A stretch of DNA of 64,000 bases from NCBI RefSeq assembly GCF_000189635.1, contig NW_002476151.1, positions 186,001 to 250,000 of the forward strand, written 5' to 3'. The DNA is from Tetrahymena thermophila SB210. Taxonomy: Eukaryota > Ciliophora > Oligohymenophorea > Hymenostomatida > Tetrahymenidae. Numbering within the stretch: the stretch's first letter is position 1; each line of letters begins with the position of its first letter. Below, piece by piece: positions 36,430 to 49,288 of this stretch. A model generated the notes under the pieces. The model was not told the origin of the DNA. It worked only from the letters and a program-made list of their open reading frames with translations, and searched no databases. The position numbers and the translations under genes are program-made.

Positions 36430-37950
36430 CAATCAAAAATAGTTGATTATTCAATTGGGAAAAGTAAATTTCAACAATTTGCATGATTAAAAATTGCTTG
36501 AAATTATATATTTAAAAATATGTCTAAAGGATTTTAAGAGTTTATTAGCTTTTGAGAGACTTAATTTACTATTTATCTATTAATACTAATTAATTAAAAT
36601 AATAAATATCTAAGTGTTAAATTTCAAAACTTCAGACAAAAAGAAGTTAAAATAAATATAAATTTAGTTGGGAAAATTTCATTTGAATTCTTTATAAAAT
36701 TATGTAATTTGTATTTATTTTTCTACTTTTGAAAAAAATTCCTTTGAAAATCTTATGCAATAATATCAATATCGTTTTGTTGTATTTTGTAGGTACACTC
36801 TTTTATTGTAAGAACAAAACCTATAAAATAAAAAATTTCCATAAATGGAAATGCAATATATTATGTTACTAAATTTGAATTTTTAAATTAAATTGGAAAC
36901 GAAAATATATCCAAAACCACTGATAAAGGATGAATGAGGAGATTCTCTAATATAATGCCTCAATAGTCCACTTTCAAATTGTGTGGTAATTCTTAAAATC
37001 AATTATTAGGATTGATGAAAACATTTCTGGTTTATATTTAGATTGATTAATTAATTGAGTATGGAAGTAAAAACCCCAGAATTGAATGATATTTAAGGGA
37101 TGATTTTAATTTATTTATCTTCATTAATTGTTATATTAATGCATTAAGGAATAATTAAATAAATTGCTTCAAGTTTTTTTTATACGGGTAGAGTAATTCA
37201 ATAGTTTCTATTCATTTTAAACCTCATTAATACTGAAAAATCTTTTAACATTAAAAATAGATCTTTAAAGATCCAAGAAAATTTTAAATTTCAATTGAAG
37301 GATAAATACGGTGGCAATCAATCAGCTTTTAATTTTAGTTTTTTTTTAGTTTGAATAAACAAAATAAAAAATTTAAAATAACATAAGCGCATATAATAAT
37401 AAAATTGAAATGTCTAATTATATAAAAGTTATAAAGATAGAATATTGAAAAATAATTACTTCATGATAATCAAATCAATATTTTTTAGAATCAATAGAAG
37501 TACTTTATAGTAAAAGATAACAAACAAACAAACAAACAATAGTGAATCAAGTTATATTTAATATATTACAAAACTAAGTAATTCTTCTAACAATTACACA
37601 ATTTGTAATTATAATCTAAACAGAAAGCTAAGGAAGTGTTGTAAAATTTATTAATTTGTTTGTGATAACAGCGGTATTTTGTAATTTACTTTTTATATTT
37701 AGAAGCAACTAATATCTAAATCAAATTAAGAAAAGAAGAAAAACAAAAAATCATAAATATCTTAAAAATAAAAAAAAACAAAAATTTGATAATCGTATTG
37801 TTAAGAAAGATCAAAGAAAGAAACAAATCTTAACAATCATAAAATTTTAATATAATTTCTTGATATTTTTTTTCATAAGAAACTATAATAACAACTATTT
37901 ATTACTTTCTTAAGTTAAGATAAAAAAGTTGCTTGCCATCAAATAAAAAA
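36430..37950. other. Intergenic spacer
   Basis: About 1.5 kb. Around 36890-37000 it is less AT-rich than its surroundings and has several TGA codons in all frames, so it is not obviously coding. A short (CAAA)n tract lies at 37519-37539. Confidence 0.5.
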
Positions 37951-40431
37951 ATGTAGGAGGACTTTCCATGCTAAATAGGACAAGACTCATATTAAATGCA
38001 TATTGAGCCTGATGAGATAACTTCATAAATACCAATAAATCCTACTTAAACAAGATTTAAATCCCTTAGGAGCCATATTAATGAGGTAGAAATCCCTAAA
38101 AACTAGAAGGCAATAGTCTAATTAGATAATAATATTAGCCTTTACCTCGATGTAAAGCACTCTTTACAAGAAAACTCTTCATTTTAAAACGATCCTTTCA
38201 CCTACTTAGCTCATAACAGTTAAGGTTTATAAGGAATTAATAATGAAATAGACTTGGTAAGAGTATCAGTTGGGACATAATTTGAATTGAAAGATAATAT
38301 ATTTACATCAGTAGTAGTTATCTAAATTAAAGACTAAATTTACAATATTATCAGCAATATGTCATTCATTAACTAGTTAGAAAATTCTTAAACATAAGAT
38401 AAATCCTAAGAGCTCTCTCTTACAAAGTAAAATCTACAAAGTCTTCCTGATGATTCTGGTAAAATTAAACTTAAGTAAATGCAAAAAAGAAAAGGTAGTG
38501 ATAATTCGAATGATTCAGATGCAACTCAACCTGTGATTAGCGCTTAAACTGAAGTATTACTGAATGCAGGAATTTACAATTGCACTAAATGTGGGGCTGA
38601 AAATAAAATTTAATTGAATGATAGTATATCAAACTTTTAATAAAACATTTAATAAACTAACGTAAATTTGGTATCTTAAGATCTAAGTTAAATTAATAGT
38701 TAATTAACTGAATAGTAATCAAATGGGATTCCTAAATAATAAAAGATGGAAAACTAATTTCCTGAAGAAGATAAAGGAATTTTTTCCAACAAAATTAAGA
38801 GAGTGAGAAAACAAGCTTTAAGAAGTGATTAGAGCTACAGCTAAGAAATTAATAATAGAATAAATGAAAAATCTAAGAGTCCTTTAAATAATTAAATAAA
38901 CATCAAATCAGAAATAATAGATTAAGACAATAGATCATCTCTTGATTAATAAAGTAAAAGTGAGTTGATTCCTACCTAACAATTATAAATTGAAGAGCCG
39001 TATAAATACTAAGATTATTTAATTCGAGACTTTTGTTAAATCTATGAATAAATTCTAGAAAAGCAAGAAAGGGGAAGTTAGGGCTCAATATAATTGCCTA
39101 GTGAAAGTAAAAAATTCAATTCTGATACAAATCAGTTGTAAACAGATTCTAATTATCATTAATTATATTAAATTGGTAAGTCATCATAAATTTGTGGTTA
39201 AAATTACTCGAGCAGAAATAATCCAATTATCTCAGATATGTTTATTAACCAAGGAGCATAGATTTCTCAATAATAAAATTCCTCTTAGTCTATTCTATTA
39301 AAAGATGATTAAATATCAGACCAATTATTTTTATTAAATAAATCTAAAAAAAAGAGATTAAGCAGTATTTCTAATCAAAGTGTTATCAGTAACCATCGAT
39401 AAAATAACTCAAAAGTGATGTCAGACATTACAAACTTTGATAATATTCCTTCTTTTTCATGCACATCGCTTGCCTCATCTCCTATTTTGAACTCCTAGAA
39501 TGCTAAAATTCTCTCTTAGAATAATTAAATAAAGCTCTATGAAAGTAATTAGAGCAATCACTCTGACTCATTCATTCAAACTGATAGCGAATTATAAAAG
39601 GAAAACGAAGTCTCTCTTTTGAACACTCAACTTTCTTTTGATTAAAAGCAACATGAATTATTCCACAATTCAGATGGAGGGGGAGATGAAGAAATATTTA
39701 CTGATGAATTTATTGCCAAAGCTGATAAGAAAAATGTAGTCAAAAACTTTGTTAAAGCTTTTATGTCTGAAGTAAAAAAAGACGAAAGCATATTGAACAC
39801 TTTAGATGAATTTAATCAAAAGGATTCAAAGAAATTTTCTTATTCTTAAAAACTCAAAAAATTCTAAAACTATATGAAGAAATCTAAGTTTAATAATTTG
39901 TTTATAAAGCAACTAATAAGCAACAGCGAATACTCATCAATATTTTAATCATTTTTACTAAATAAAGCTGATGACTGGCTAACTAATTCTAATGTTTAAG
40001 ATAAAGAAACCCATAGAAAATTACTCAAATTCTTTTAATAAGCTATACACGATGAAGATCTACTGAATAAGCTTAAAACCTTAAAAAAAAGTAAAAGAAA
40101 TCCTAATTCATCTAGCCTAAAAGCCAACTAAAACACTCAAAGCATAAATTCTGTGAAGACCTTAGCTTCTTCTTAAAGAATACCTCCTTTTTCAAATATG
40201 TCTTCACAGTTGAATGAAATAGAATATTATAAAAATGAAGAAAAAAGTATGAGCTAGCTTCCAGATGGAGAACTTCTGTAATCTGATAGCAAAATAAATA
40301 TAGAAGAATAAAAAGATGAATACATATAGACCTAAAATGCTATTCCAAGCATATAATAAGCACTGAACGGTATCCAAATTAGTAACCAATATTACCTAAT
40401 TTAATAACACGAAAATAAAAACAACCCTTGA
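37951..40431 (+). CDS. Large Ser/Gln/Asn-rich protein with conserved-looking C-terminal helical domain
   Basis: A single exon of 826 residues, ending at TGA. Most of the protein is low-complexity Ser/Gln/Asn with basic patches (KIKRVRKQALRS; LNKSKKKRLSSIS) and a lone CTKCG near residue 210. From about residue 570 there is an ordered helical region: ADKKNVVKNFVKAFMSEVKK, FNNLFIKQLISNSEYSSIFQ and HRKLLKFFQQAIHDEDLL. Similar NVVKNF.KAF blocks occur in many ciliate proteins of unknown function; this comes from memory and was not searched. No signal peptide or membrane segment. The start MQEDFPCQIG is the first ATG of the frame. Confidence 0.75.
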
Positions 40432-42143
40432 TTTCAATTATAACAAATAATTTTACAGCTAGTAAAAATTCATAAATATATCATTTATCAATTAACCAAG
40501 CAACCAACCTCTTACTTAAATATTTAATTAACAATAAATGCAATGAAAACTCTAATAAAAAATTTATTTAAATGTGTGTGATTAAAATATATAAATCAAA
40601 TAATAAATTAATAAATGTAAATCAAATAAATATAAAAATTATAAATAAATTCATTTAAGCTAATTAAAAATTTTGACAAATTAGAATTTATTCTTATTTT
40701 ATTGATTGAATAAAAAAACTAATAAAATAAAATATAAAAAAACAAACAAACAAACAAACAAACAACCTATGTTTTAGTTTATATTTTGTTTTAAAAATAT
40801 CTTTCTATATGTTTGTTTATCTGTGTTTCAATTAAAATTTCTGAAATTAATTAATTAATTTTCCAAATAATTCCAATGAATTGATTTATTTTATGTATTT
40901 TAATCAAAAATTTATTGTATTTTTTATTTTTTTACTTTTACAATCATAATCAATTAATCAATCAATTTAATTTTCCCAAAAAATTTTTTAGTTCTTTTTT
41001 CCTATTTTTAACAGTTAATATAATAATTACTATAAAATTAATCCTTTTAATTTAAAATTAATCTTTTTAATTAAAAATTAAAATAATTCTCTAGAAAGGC
41101 TAATCTTTATCTTCTATAACTAATAACTATTAGAATTTCAGATTTATTTCTATGCAGAAAATTAATATTAATTTTATGTAAAATATCTAAAAATTCAAGA
41201 ATATTTATTTTTAAAAATGTTAGATTAAATGATGTGAAAAGTATTTAATTAAATACTATTAAAACAAGTAACTAAATATCTTACTAATTAAACTAAATAT
41301 AATTTTATAATATAAAAATGTCAATTCAATTTTTATGATTGACATAATTTGATTTATTTATTAAAGAAAAAATATTTTTCTATTGAAATATTGAAATATA
41401 TGTAAAAGGTGAAAATAAATAATTACACTAAACATTCTTTAATATTAAAATGTATATATAGTCCAGTATGTATAATCATTTAATAAAATAGCATTTTTAT
41501 TTTAAATTAAATAGAACCATTTAATTTGATGATTAAGAAGATTATATTTACTTTTATAATATTTTATTTATTTTTAAACAATAAATAATTTATCTATATA
41601 TATATTTAAATGGAATTTCTATAACTTTAAGTAGAAAAGCAAATAAAAGTAATCTTAAATCATTAGAATATCTTCCTTCTTTTAAAATTAATAATTAGTG
41701 AATATAAAGTTTATAGTAATTTTTCTTTCTTTCTTAAATGTAATCAAGTTGTATTAAAATATTGATTTATATTTGGGATTTCAATAATAAAGTGACTTAT
41801 TTCTAATTAATCTGATAAAATTCCACACTTGTCAAAGAAAAGATTCTCTGACTCGCCAATTTGAACTGTCTAGCTAGCTCTTCAACTGGAGAAATTTCAT
41901 AATACAATATAATTGAAAAAAAAAGTTATTTTTAATTTTTTTAGGTTAATTTGTAATATAATAAAAAATAAAGAAAGAATGAACAGAAATATTAGCATAA
42001 AAATATTTAAATAATAACTCTTTTTTAATTTATTAATTATTTGTATATTTATAAAATTATTAATGTTGAAGTAACCTAAAATGTATTCAAATAAACATAT
42101 ATAATAAAATAGATAAACGAATAATGAATATTTTAATTTTAAT
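40432..42143. other. Convergent intergenic spacer
   Basis: About 1.7 kb. Contains a (CAAA)n tract at 40738-40765 and a CBS-like core (AACCAACCTCTT) at 40502-40513. No gene seen. Confidence 0.5.
40738..40765. repeat. (CAAA)n microsatellite
   Basis: Six uninterrupted AAAC units. Similar short tracts occur at 37519-37539, and as TTTG at 51864-51883. Confidence 0.9.
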
Positions 42144-44171
42144 TCATGATGATGGATTAAGAGCTTCTCCTTTGAACATACTTATGAAAGCTGGAACTAT
42201 CTAAGGTGCTATTGATATTAAACCAACCGATAAGGTGAGCAAAGATTCCTAGAAATCAAGTTTCAATAGATTAAGTACTTTGTAGCAAATTTATTTAGAA
42301 TCTATTTCAATCTAAGATTTAATTCTTTGAAAACTTTTTAAGTTATTTTTTAGCATTTTTTGTTACAAATTCTTTTCTTCTGCATTACTGTAAACTTTAC
42401 CTAAAAATTCTAATCTTCTATCAATATAAAAGCGAGAAAGGAATTTAATTTTTGCTATAATTAAGTCATAACAAGTTATCATAAATGCCCTACTTGGGTC
42501 TTATGTAAGCTGTCTTGACATTAATTGAGCATCTTCAGGATCCTCAAACATAACTTAAGTTCTTTAGGGCAAAGGTTGCATTTTATTTTTTGAAACTATT
42601 GAGAGAGTTGCTTATGATATTTATTTTTACTAGAAATTGTAATCATACATTTATATAAGATCTTAGTAAATTCCAATTAAAGTATCTATATTATCTCCTG
42701 CTTCTTCAATAGTCTCATTATATTTACTTCCAAAGTAGAATCTAAACAGAAGAAAGACATTCAATATCAAAAAGTTAAAAATAGATGAAATAATTATTAT
42801 AGGATTTAGAAAAACTGAGTTCTTATCAAAGAAGAGATCGAATTCAAAAAACTTGGCAAGTATAATATTCAAAATGAATAAATAGTAAATGAAGATACAG
42901 CAATAGCACATTTCAAATTTTTTATACATGCCTTAGAAAAAGAGATAAATAGCTCTACGCGAATTATCCCAAGTTTCCAGGCTTATGCATGAGGTAACAT
43001 CTAACAGTTTTGTATAGTCGTTCTCAATTTCTATATCAGTAAATTTAATGCAGTCATTAATACTATTAGACATGATTGTCTTTCTACGTAAGTCTTAGTT
43101 GCTAAGTAATATGTTGAAGCAGTAAATTTCATTTATGTTGAATAATGTTATTGCTAGAAGATAGAAAATATCATCTGTGTCAAATGGAATATTTATGTAA
43201 ATAAATATTAAACAACTGAAAATTTTTGCTAGAGACAATAATTGAGTAGTTACAAATTAAACAAAATGAGTTCCTAATATCTAATTTTAACCCTACAAAA
43301 ATTGGTAGCCAATCAACTCAAGAGTTAGTGGATTTTTAATATCTGTCTGAATTGTATTAAATCTCTGTATTTGAAGGTCTACTTCTAATTTAGAATTCAT
43401 GATATCAAGATATTCTTGCTTCCAGTTATCTTCAATACGTGATACATCCATATAAATATCACTATCTCTCTATTTATCAATAAGGTCTAACACAAGACCG
43501 TTTTGGCTGCCAGGATCGAAGATGGAACATACATTTTTCCATGTTAACTTTAAATCTTATTGTTTTGTGAGTTTAATAATGCTAAAGACTAAGATCTTGG
43601 TAAAAAATAAAAAGAAAGCATCGAAAAACAAAATGCCGTAAAAATCCCTTTAAGTCTAATGTATGCCTGTAATAGTAAAGTAAACAATACACAGGACGCT
43701 GCTAGCAAAGATGATCTAAACTATTGGATTGATAAATTTTTTTACAAATGCGTGAATTGTGCATTTTTTTTAGCAAGGGTAAATAAAACCAGTCAAGAAA
43801 GTGTATATACTTTTTAAAATAATTAGAGGATACGTTAGAACAATGTTTACAATCAAGGAGATTATAACAGTAAAAACTATTGTTGACGTTCCTTCAACTA
43901 ATTGTTGAGTTTTTTGTACCAATCTTGCAGATTTTGGTGATTTTGGGTTTTATTATACTTGGAGAGTATTGCCATACATAGAAGTGAAATTTGTTTTGAC
44001 ATCTTAAAGATTGGATTAGTAGCTCTAGCTACCTCTTCCATGTGGGGTTCTTTTAGTTTTTTCAGAGAAATCAGGCTCTTATTCAATAATTTCAGCTAGG
44101 CTCTCTATTTCATCCTAGTCATCCTTAAACTCAAAGATGGGTTAGTTTTTTCTTAATGTTGGCTAACTCAT
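42144..44171 (-). CDS. Multi-pass membrane protein, tandem paralogue 1
   Basis: An intronless frame of 675 residues. About eight hydrophobic segments: VFTVIISLIVNIVLTYPLII, ...IIFASSVLCIVYFTITG, ...LFFDAFFLFFTKILVFSI, ...TQLLSLAKIFSCLIFIYI, ...IFYLLAITLFNINEIY, CYCCIFIYYLFILNIILAKF, ...IIIISSIFNFLILNVFLL, and one near the C-terminus. The cytosolic parts include a charged loop between TM3 and TM4 and another after TM7. Motifs shared with its neighbour: ETWDNSRRAIYLFF, NIILA, FRFYFGSKYNETIEE, and LIGIYQDLIQMYDYNF. I cannot assign it to a named family; channel or transporter are possibilities only. It follows its paralogue on the same strand with a 557-bp gap. Confidence 0.82.
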
Positions 44172-44728
44172 CCTAATTATATAATTTGTTTATTGCTTTT
44201 TATTTGTTTATTTAAAACGAATATCTTAATTCTAATAAAAAATAAAAAATTGTGCGATTTTTTATTCTGCCTTATATTTTCTATTATCCTTTTTACTTTT
44301 AAAAACTAAAATGCAATAAATCTATTAAGGTATTTAGAATTATCATTTTTTATTTTAAGATATCTTATATCAAATAAATAAGTAGATTAAATTGCAAACA
44401 AACATACTTGATATTTTCTATCTCTGCATAATTCAGGTGATTTATTTTTATGTAAATTCCTTTCAAAGATAAAATCAATCTAAGCTAATATATATTTTTT
44501 ACTTTACCAAAGTTGAATATATTTTGTGTATTTTAACTTTAAATTATTAAAAAATACCTTGTTTACAGAAATTTCTATTACAATTTTCACATAAAAAACA
44601 AATCAAAAAGTAAAGAAGTGAATAAAAAAGTTGATTTGGCAAAAATTTTTGTGAAACATAACAAATATTTAAAAAATATTCTACACTGCTTGAATTTTTA
44701 TTAATTTTATATGTATATAGCTTATCTA
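44172..44728. other. Spacer between tandem paralogues
   Basis: 557 bp of AT-rich sequence, presumably the terminator of the upstream gene and promoter of the downstream one. Nothing else seen. Confidence 0.5.
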
Positions 44729-46693
44729 TCAAGCCTTAGGTTTTTCAATACTTGAGAATTATTCTATGAACTTAGATATTATAGAAGGTAACAAAGTAGC
44801 AAAACCTAACAGAATAGTAAACAAAGTATCTTTAAAGTCAAGCTTTAGAAGGTTAAATAGCTAATAGCTAGAGCATTTGTTATCTACAATAATCTATGAT
44901 TTGATTCTTTTTAAGCTTTTAATATTATTCAAGATAATTTTCATCTATAATTAACTTTCTTAATCTTTGGTGAATATCTATCCTTAAAATGGTTGCTTGT
45001 GCTTGATATAGTATTATGAAATGTACATAATCTTAGAGACAAGAATTTCATAGCAAGTATAGTAATTATTTTCTCCTTCAATTGTAGATTCTAGAAGCTC
45101 CTTATCTTTTAATACTGAAGCTGTTTCAGCAGGCTATTTAGCAATTTCTTAGTTTGATTTTTCAACTTCTTTTTAAGACCCTTCTTCTTCTTCATTAGAA
45201 TCATCTATGTTTTAGTAATATTTAACTATGTTAATATAATCTTAGATAGTAACTCCTCTTTGTTTGAAATTGTAGTCATACATTTAAGCCATATCTTGAT
45301 AGATACCAATAAGATTTTCAACTTTATCTTAAAGATCTTCAAAAGTTTCATTAAATTTAGAACCAAAGTAAATTCTGAAAAAGATAAGGGCATTCAACAA
45401 AATGAAAGTAAATGTTGAAGAAACAACAGTTAAATTTTGTAACAAGATAGAGTCTTTGTGAATGACGATGTATATTTCTCCATAAGCAGCCAAAATAATA
45501 TTAGCAATAAAGATGTAATATATGAATAAGCAGATATAACTTCTTTCTAACTTATATTATGTTTCAGAGAAAAATTCGTAGATGCAACGACGTGTGTTAT
45601 CCCATGTTTCTATGCTTTCGCTACTAGTCAAATCAATAGCATTTTCATAACTTGCTTTCTATCCTTTAATTACCAAAGACTCAGTTATATTTTTTACCAT
45701 CAAAGTCTTACGACGTAAGTCATAGTTACTTAGCATAGAACTAAGACAGTAGATTTCATTTGTTGTGAAAAGAGTTATGCACACTACATTCAATAAATCT
45801 TTTGAAGTGAAAGTTTTAAAATGATAGACAATGTAAAAAACACAAAACAGAGTTTTTAAAAGTGCTAGCACTTGCAAGGTTATAAATTAACCCATGTGAG
45901 GTCTTAATTTTCTATTTTATCCCTTTATTAGTTGATATCCTACATATTATCTAAATTAAATATGTTTAATAGGGTTAGCAAAGGTATTGAAGCGTTAAGA
46001 TTTAACATCGACTTCTAAAACTTCTCCCATAATTCTAGTATACTCATCTTTCCATTCGTCATCATCAAGTGGTAAATCCATAATGAGATCGCAATCGAAA
46101 TCATCAGCATGGACAAGTAAAACATCTTAATTGTCACCACTGCAATCAAAAATTTTTCTAAAGTTCAAATCGAATTCGTCATTGATGGACATCTAAATGA
46201 TGGTGTAAATCATAATGTGAGATATAAAAAGGAAAAAGCTATCAATGAACCAAAAAACATAGACATCATCCTTTGAACTAAGTACTCCTTATATTGTTGA
46301 ATAGCAAACATAAATGATACTTAGTGAAAATACTACACTCAAGATAGGATTGATTATTTTTTGCTTTAAATCGAATTCTCCACAAAATACAGTAAATAGA
46401 TTATATATTAACTTGAAAGATTCAGTTACAACCTTGACCGGATATAATATGAACATGTTCCAAAACAGAGTCAGAATAATCGTGATGAAGACTGCATAGA
46501 ATTTTGCAGAGGTAGTTTTTTTCTTTTTAACTTCTTCGCCTTAAGCTTCTCCTTCTTTATGTTCCTCATTTTTTTCTTCTGGCTATTGAGATTGCTGCTC
46601 TTCTGATTCCTCAGTTTTAATATCCTAATCGTCTTTAAATTCATAAAAACTCTAGTTTTTATTTATTTTGTTATCTTCTGCTTAATCTCCCAT
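44729..46693 (-). CDS. Multi-pass membrane protein, tandem paralogue 2
   Basis: An intronless frame of 654 residues starting MGDQAEDNKINKNQSFYEF, with an acidic, Gln/Glu/Lys-rich cytosolic N-terminus (EESEEQQSQQPEEKNEEHKE). About eight TM segments: FYAVFITIILTLFWNMFIL, ...PILSVVFSLSIIYVCYS, FWFIDSFFLFISHIMIYTII, LQVLALLKTLFCVFYIVYHF, LLNVVCITLFTTNEIY, YICLFIYYIFIANIILAAYG, ...VVSSTFTFILLNALIFF, and LFTILLGFATLLPSIIS at the C-terminus. It is collinear with the neighbour, sharing SYENAIDLTSSESIETWDN-like, DLRRKT, and FRIYFGSKFNET motifs. The loop after TM7 carries a Glu run (SNEEEEGSQKE) missing from the paralogue. MGD at the start lacks Ser/Thr at position 6, so it is not a good myristoylation site. 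Confidence 0.82.
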
Positions 46694-48466
46694 TCAAAAG
46701 TAATTCAATTTTATTTGAAATTCAAATTTATAATAAATAATATTTATAAAGATAAATAATGTTGTTGTATTTGATTTATTCTCCAAGGTGAGGAGTTATC
46801 AAATGGTCATAAACTTTAAGTAAAAAGTATCCAAAATAATAAATTTTATTTAATTAATCCCTTAACGAAAATTTATTATTTCAAATATTTGTGTAATAAA
46901 GTTTGATTAATTTGCTTATGATATTCACAAAGAGATAATTATAAAGTCACTATCCACTTTATTAATTTTATGATCCATCTATAATGAAATAAAATTTAAT
47001 CTGAGTTACAGATGAGAGAATAAAAATAAATATTAAACTAAAGAATTTGATACATATTTTACAATAGCTTTTAGATACTAATATCCAACTTTAAGTAAAA
47101 ATATAATTATCTCATTTAAGAATAACTATTAAAGTTTTTTTTATATAAATGTCATAACCATATTTAAAGAAAACAATTTCATAAACTGTAATGTAAATTG
47201 TTTTCAATAGTTAAGTATTTGCAACAAAGCTTTAATATTTTTGTAAAAAAGTGTACTCCAATATATTAAAATTAAAGTAAGAAATTAAGAAAAAAGGATT
47301 TTTTGTATGATGACTATGCATACTTTTCCAATTTGATTAAAGATATTTTTTATTATAGAAGAAAAGTTTTAATATAAATAAAATAAGTTACATTTTAAAA
47401 AGTCTTTAAAACTATATCTATATAAATTTGATCTTTTATTTGAATCAAAAATCAAGCAATTTATAAATATTAACATATTAACTGATTTAAATAAATAAAT
47501 AAATTCAGTAGAGCCTGTTACACTGAGCGAGCACACTTATAGACTAAACGCCGGTTAAAATAGGCAAATATTTTATCCAAAATTTATATACTGGGCAACT
47601 GTATATTTTGGGCAAAATTTTTTGTCCAATGGGTACCCAGTCTATAGAGATTATACCGAATGTAAGATAAAATAGAAGCATATTTGAATCTCAATATTAA
47701 AGTTTTATCCCTTACCTAATTTGATATAAACTTATTAAAAAGTGTGTTTAGTTAATATAAAGGTAAGTAGAAAGCTATTATTTAAAATATTAAGATTAAA
47801 AATTGTTATATTAACAGATTTTAAAATTGTCTTTTTTTTAGATTTAGATTAATTATAATAGTATCTTATTAGACAAATGTAAACAAACATTTATTTATAA
47901 AAACTAAAACCAAATTTTTGCTTATAAAAGACTTCTTTATTAAATCCTTTGTATTAATACTAAAAGACATATATTTATTTTTTTATATAATAAAAATAAG
48001 AAGACTTTGCTTAATATAAGTGAATAAATATTTTTTTGAAAATTAATATAAATTAAAAAATAAAATAAATTATTTCTTATTTATGAAATCATTATAAATA
48101 ATTAATTATATTATCTCTTGTTAAAATTATGTCATTTTATTTAATTTTTTAATTTCAGATAAATCATTCATTCATTATAAATTTTTGAAACTTTTTGTTG
48201 TAAAGAAAAATATTAAATTTTGAGCATAATTAATAAATTCTCTAGTATAGCTTTGAAGATATTTTTTATGAAAAAATAACTATTTTATATAAAAAAAATG
48301 ATTTACAAATAAAATTATTAATAGCATTTGAGAAATATTGAGGATAAAATATAACTATCATAAACTATATTTATATCTAATTTATTGATGAAATTCCATT
48401 TATGATCAAATTATTATGTTTCACTTATTAATTATTATTGTTTTTATATTGATTTGTATTAGTATT
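46694..48466. other. Intergenic spacer with a GC-richer palindromic element
   Basis: About 1.8 kb between minus-strand genes. The only notable structure is the imperfect palindrome at 47538-47646. Confidence 0.5.
47538..47646. mobile_element. Imperfect 109-bp palindrome (MITE-like or hairpin)
   Basis: Ends TATAGACT and AGTCTATA are inverted. Inner arms GGCAAATATTTTATCCAAAA and TTTTGGGCAAAATTTTTTGT are near reverse complements across a loop containing ACTGGGCAACTG. It also has the self-complementary GGGTACCC. The base composition is clearly less AT-rich than its surroundings. It might be a nonautonomous transposon remnant or a structured RNA gene. Confidence 0.55.
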
Positions 48467-48757
48467 TCAGCATCTAAAGAGTAATATTTGTAGAGGACCT
48501 TTAGATAATTAAACAAAATAGCCTTCTTCGTGTGTTACATATGAAGAAAATTACTTTCCGACTACACAATGCCAATTACCTAAATATTTACGCTCAAACT
48601 CTCTTTTTATTTAATAGGCAATATCTCTTTCATTAGTATATTTTTCAATTGCTGATAAAGTAATACTTTATGCGTCTTGCTACATATCTTCAGGCATATC
48701 TGCTAATTTTATGGTTGGCTTCTTTCCAGCACTTTGTTAAGCAGGTTCTTTAGACAT
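48467..48757 (-). CDS. Dynein light chain, LC8-like (divergent)
   Basis: LC8 light chains dimerise and bind dynein intermediate chain and many other partners. A 96-residue intronless frame: short N-terminal tail (MSKEPAQQSAGKK), then the family sequence IKLADMPEDMQQDA, AIEKYTNERDIAYQIKREFE, KYLGNWHCVVGKQFSSYVTH and the closing ILLFRC. Length and order match LC8 (about 90 residues). It departs from canonical LC8 in the binding-groove strand, where FIYFYLG is replaced by FVQLSKG, so partner choice may differ. Tetrahymena has several LC8-like paralogues, and this one appears to be a divergent member. Start is the first ATG. Confidence 0.93.
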
Positions 48758-49288
48758 TTTTAAATTTATATGTTCTAAATAAATATGTTTAAGTTGTAAC
48801 TATTGGTAGGAAATGTTAAGTATAAAATCCTTTTTTATTCAAAGTTTTAGATTAATTTGAAATTTTTTAAGATTGGTTTTACGTAGGAGAAATCAATAAA
48901 AAACTTTTTAATCATATCAACAGAAAGATAAATAGAAAATTGTCAAATTTTATATAAACAAAAAAAGCATAAAATATTATCTCTAAATTTTTTAAATTAA
49001 TTTTATTAAAATTTTACAAAATTTTTGAATTTAAAAAAAGCAATAAATAAAATATTTAATTATTTTTAACAAATTCTCTTATTTGTTATTTGACTCAGAA
49101 TTAATTCTAAATGAGTGTATGTATTGAATTATTTTCAAGATTTCATTCGTAGCATTAAGTTAAATTTATAAATTGCCAAATTAGATAAGAATTAAAAAAT
49201 ATATTCATAACTCAAAATCAATAAAACTACTTTTTATATAAAGATAATTAATAGATACACAATCAAGCCCTACTATTTATAAACCAAT
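48758..49288. other. Divergent promoter region
   Basis: 531 bp between the LC8-like gene and the RBM34-like gene. AT-rich, no other feature seen. Confidence 0.5.

Noticed and set aside
36890-37000. Less AT-rich patch after the SSX2IP-like gene, considered as an extra exon or small RNA
   Set aside because: TGA codons occur in all plus-strand frames and no snRNA or snoRNA boxes could be identified.
40500-40514. Match to 12 of 15 positions of the Tetrahymena chromosome breakage sequence (core AACCAACCTCTT)
   Set aside because: The first two positions and the last differ, including the normally fixed A at position 2. An intact, functional site would not persist in macronuclear DNA.
42220-42230. 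TAAACCAACC, the first ten bases of the breakage sequence
   Set aside because: The next bases (GATAA) do not fit the consensus and it lies inside or next to a coding region.
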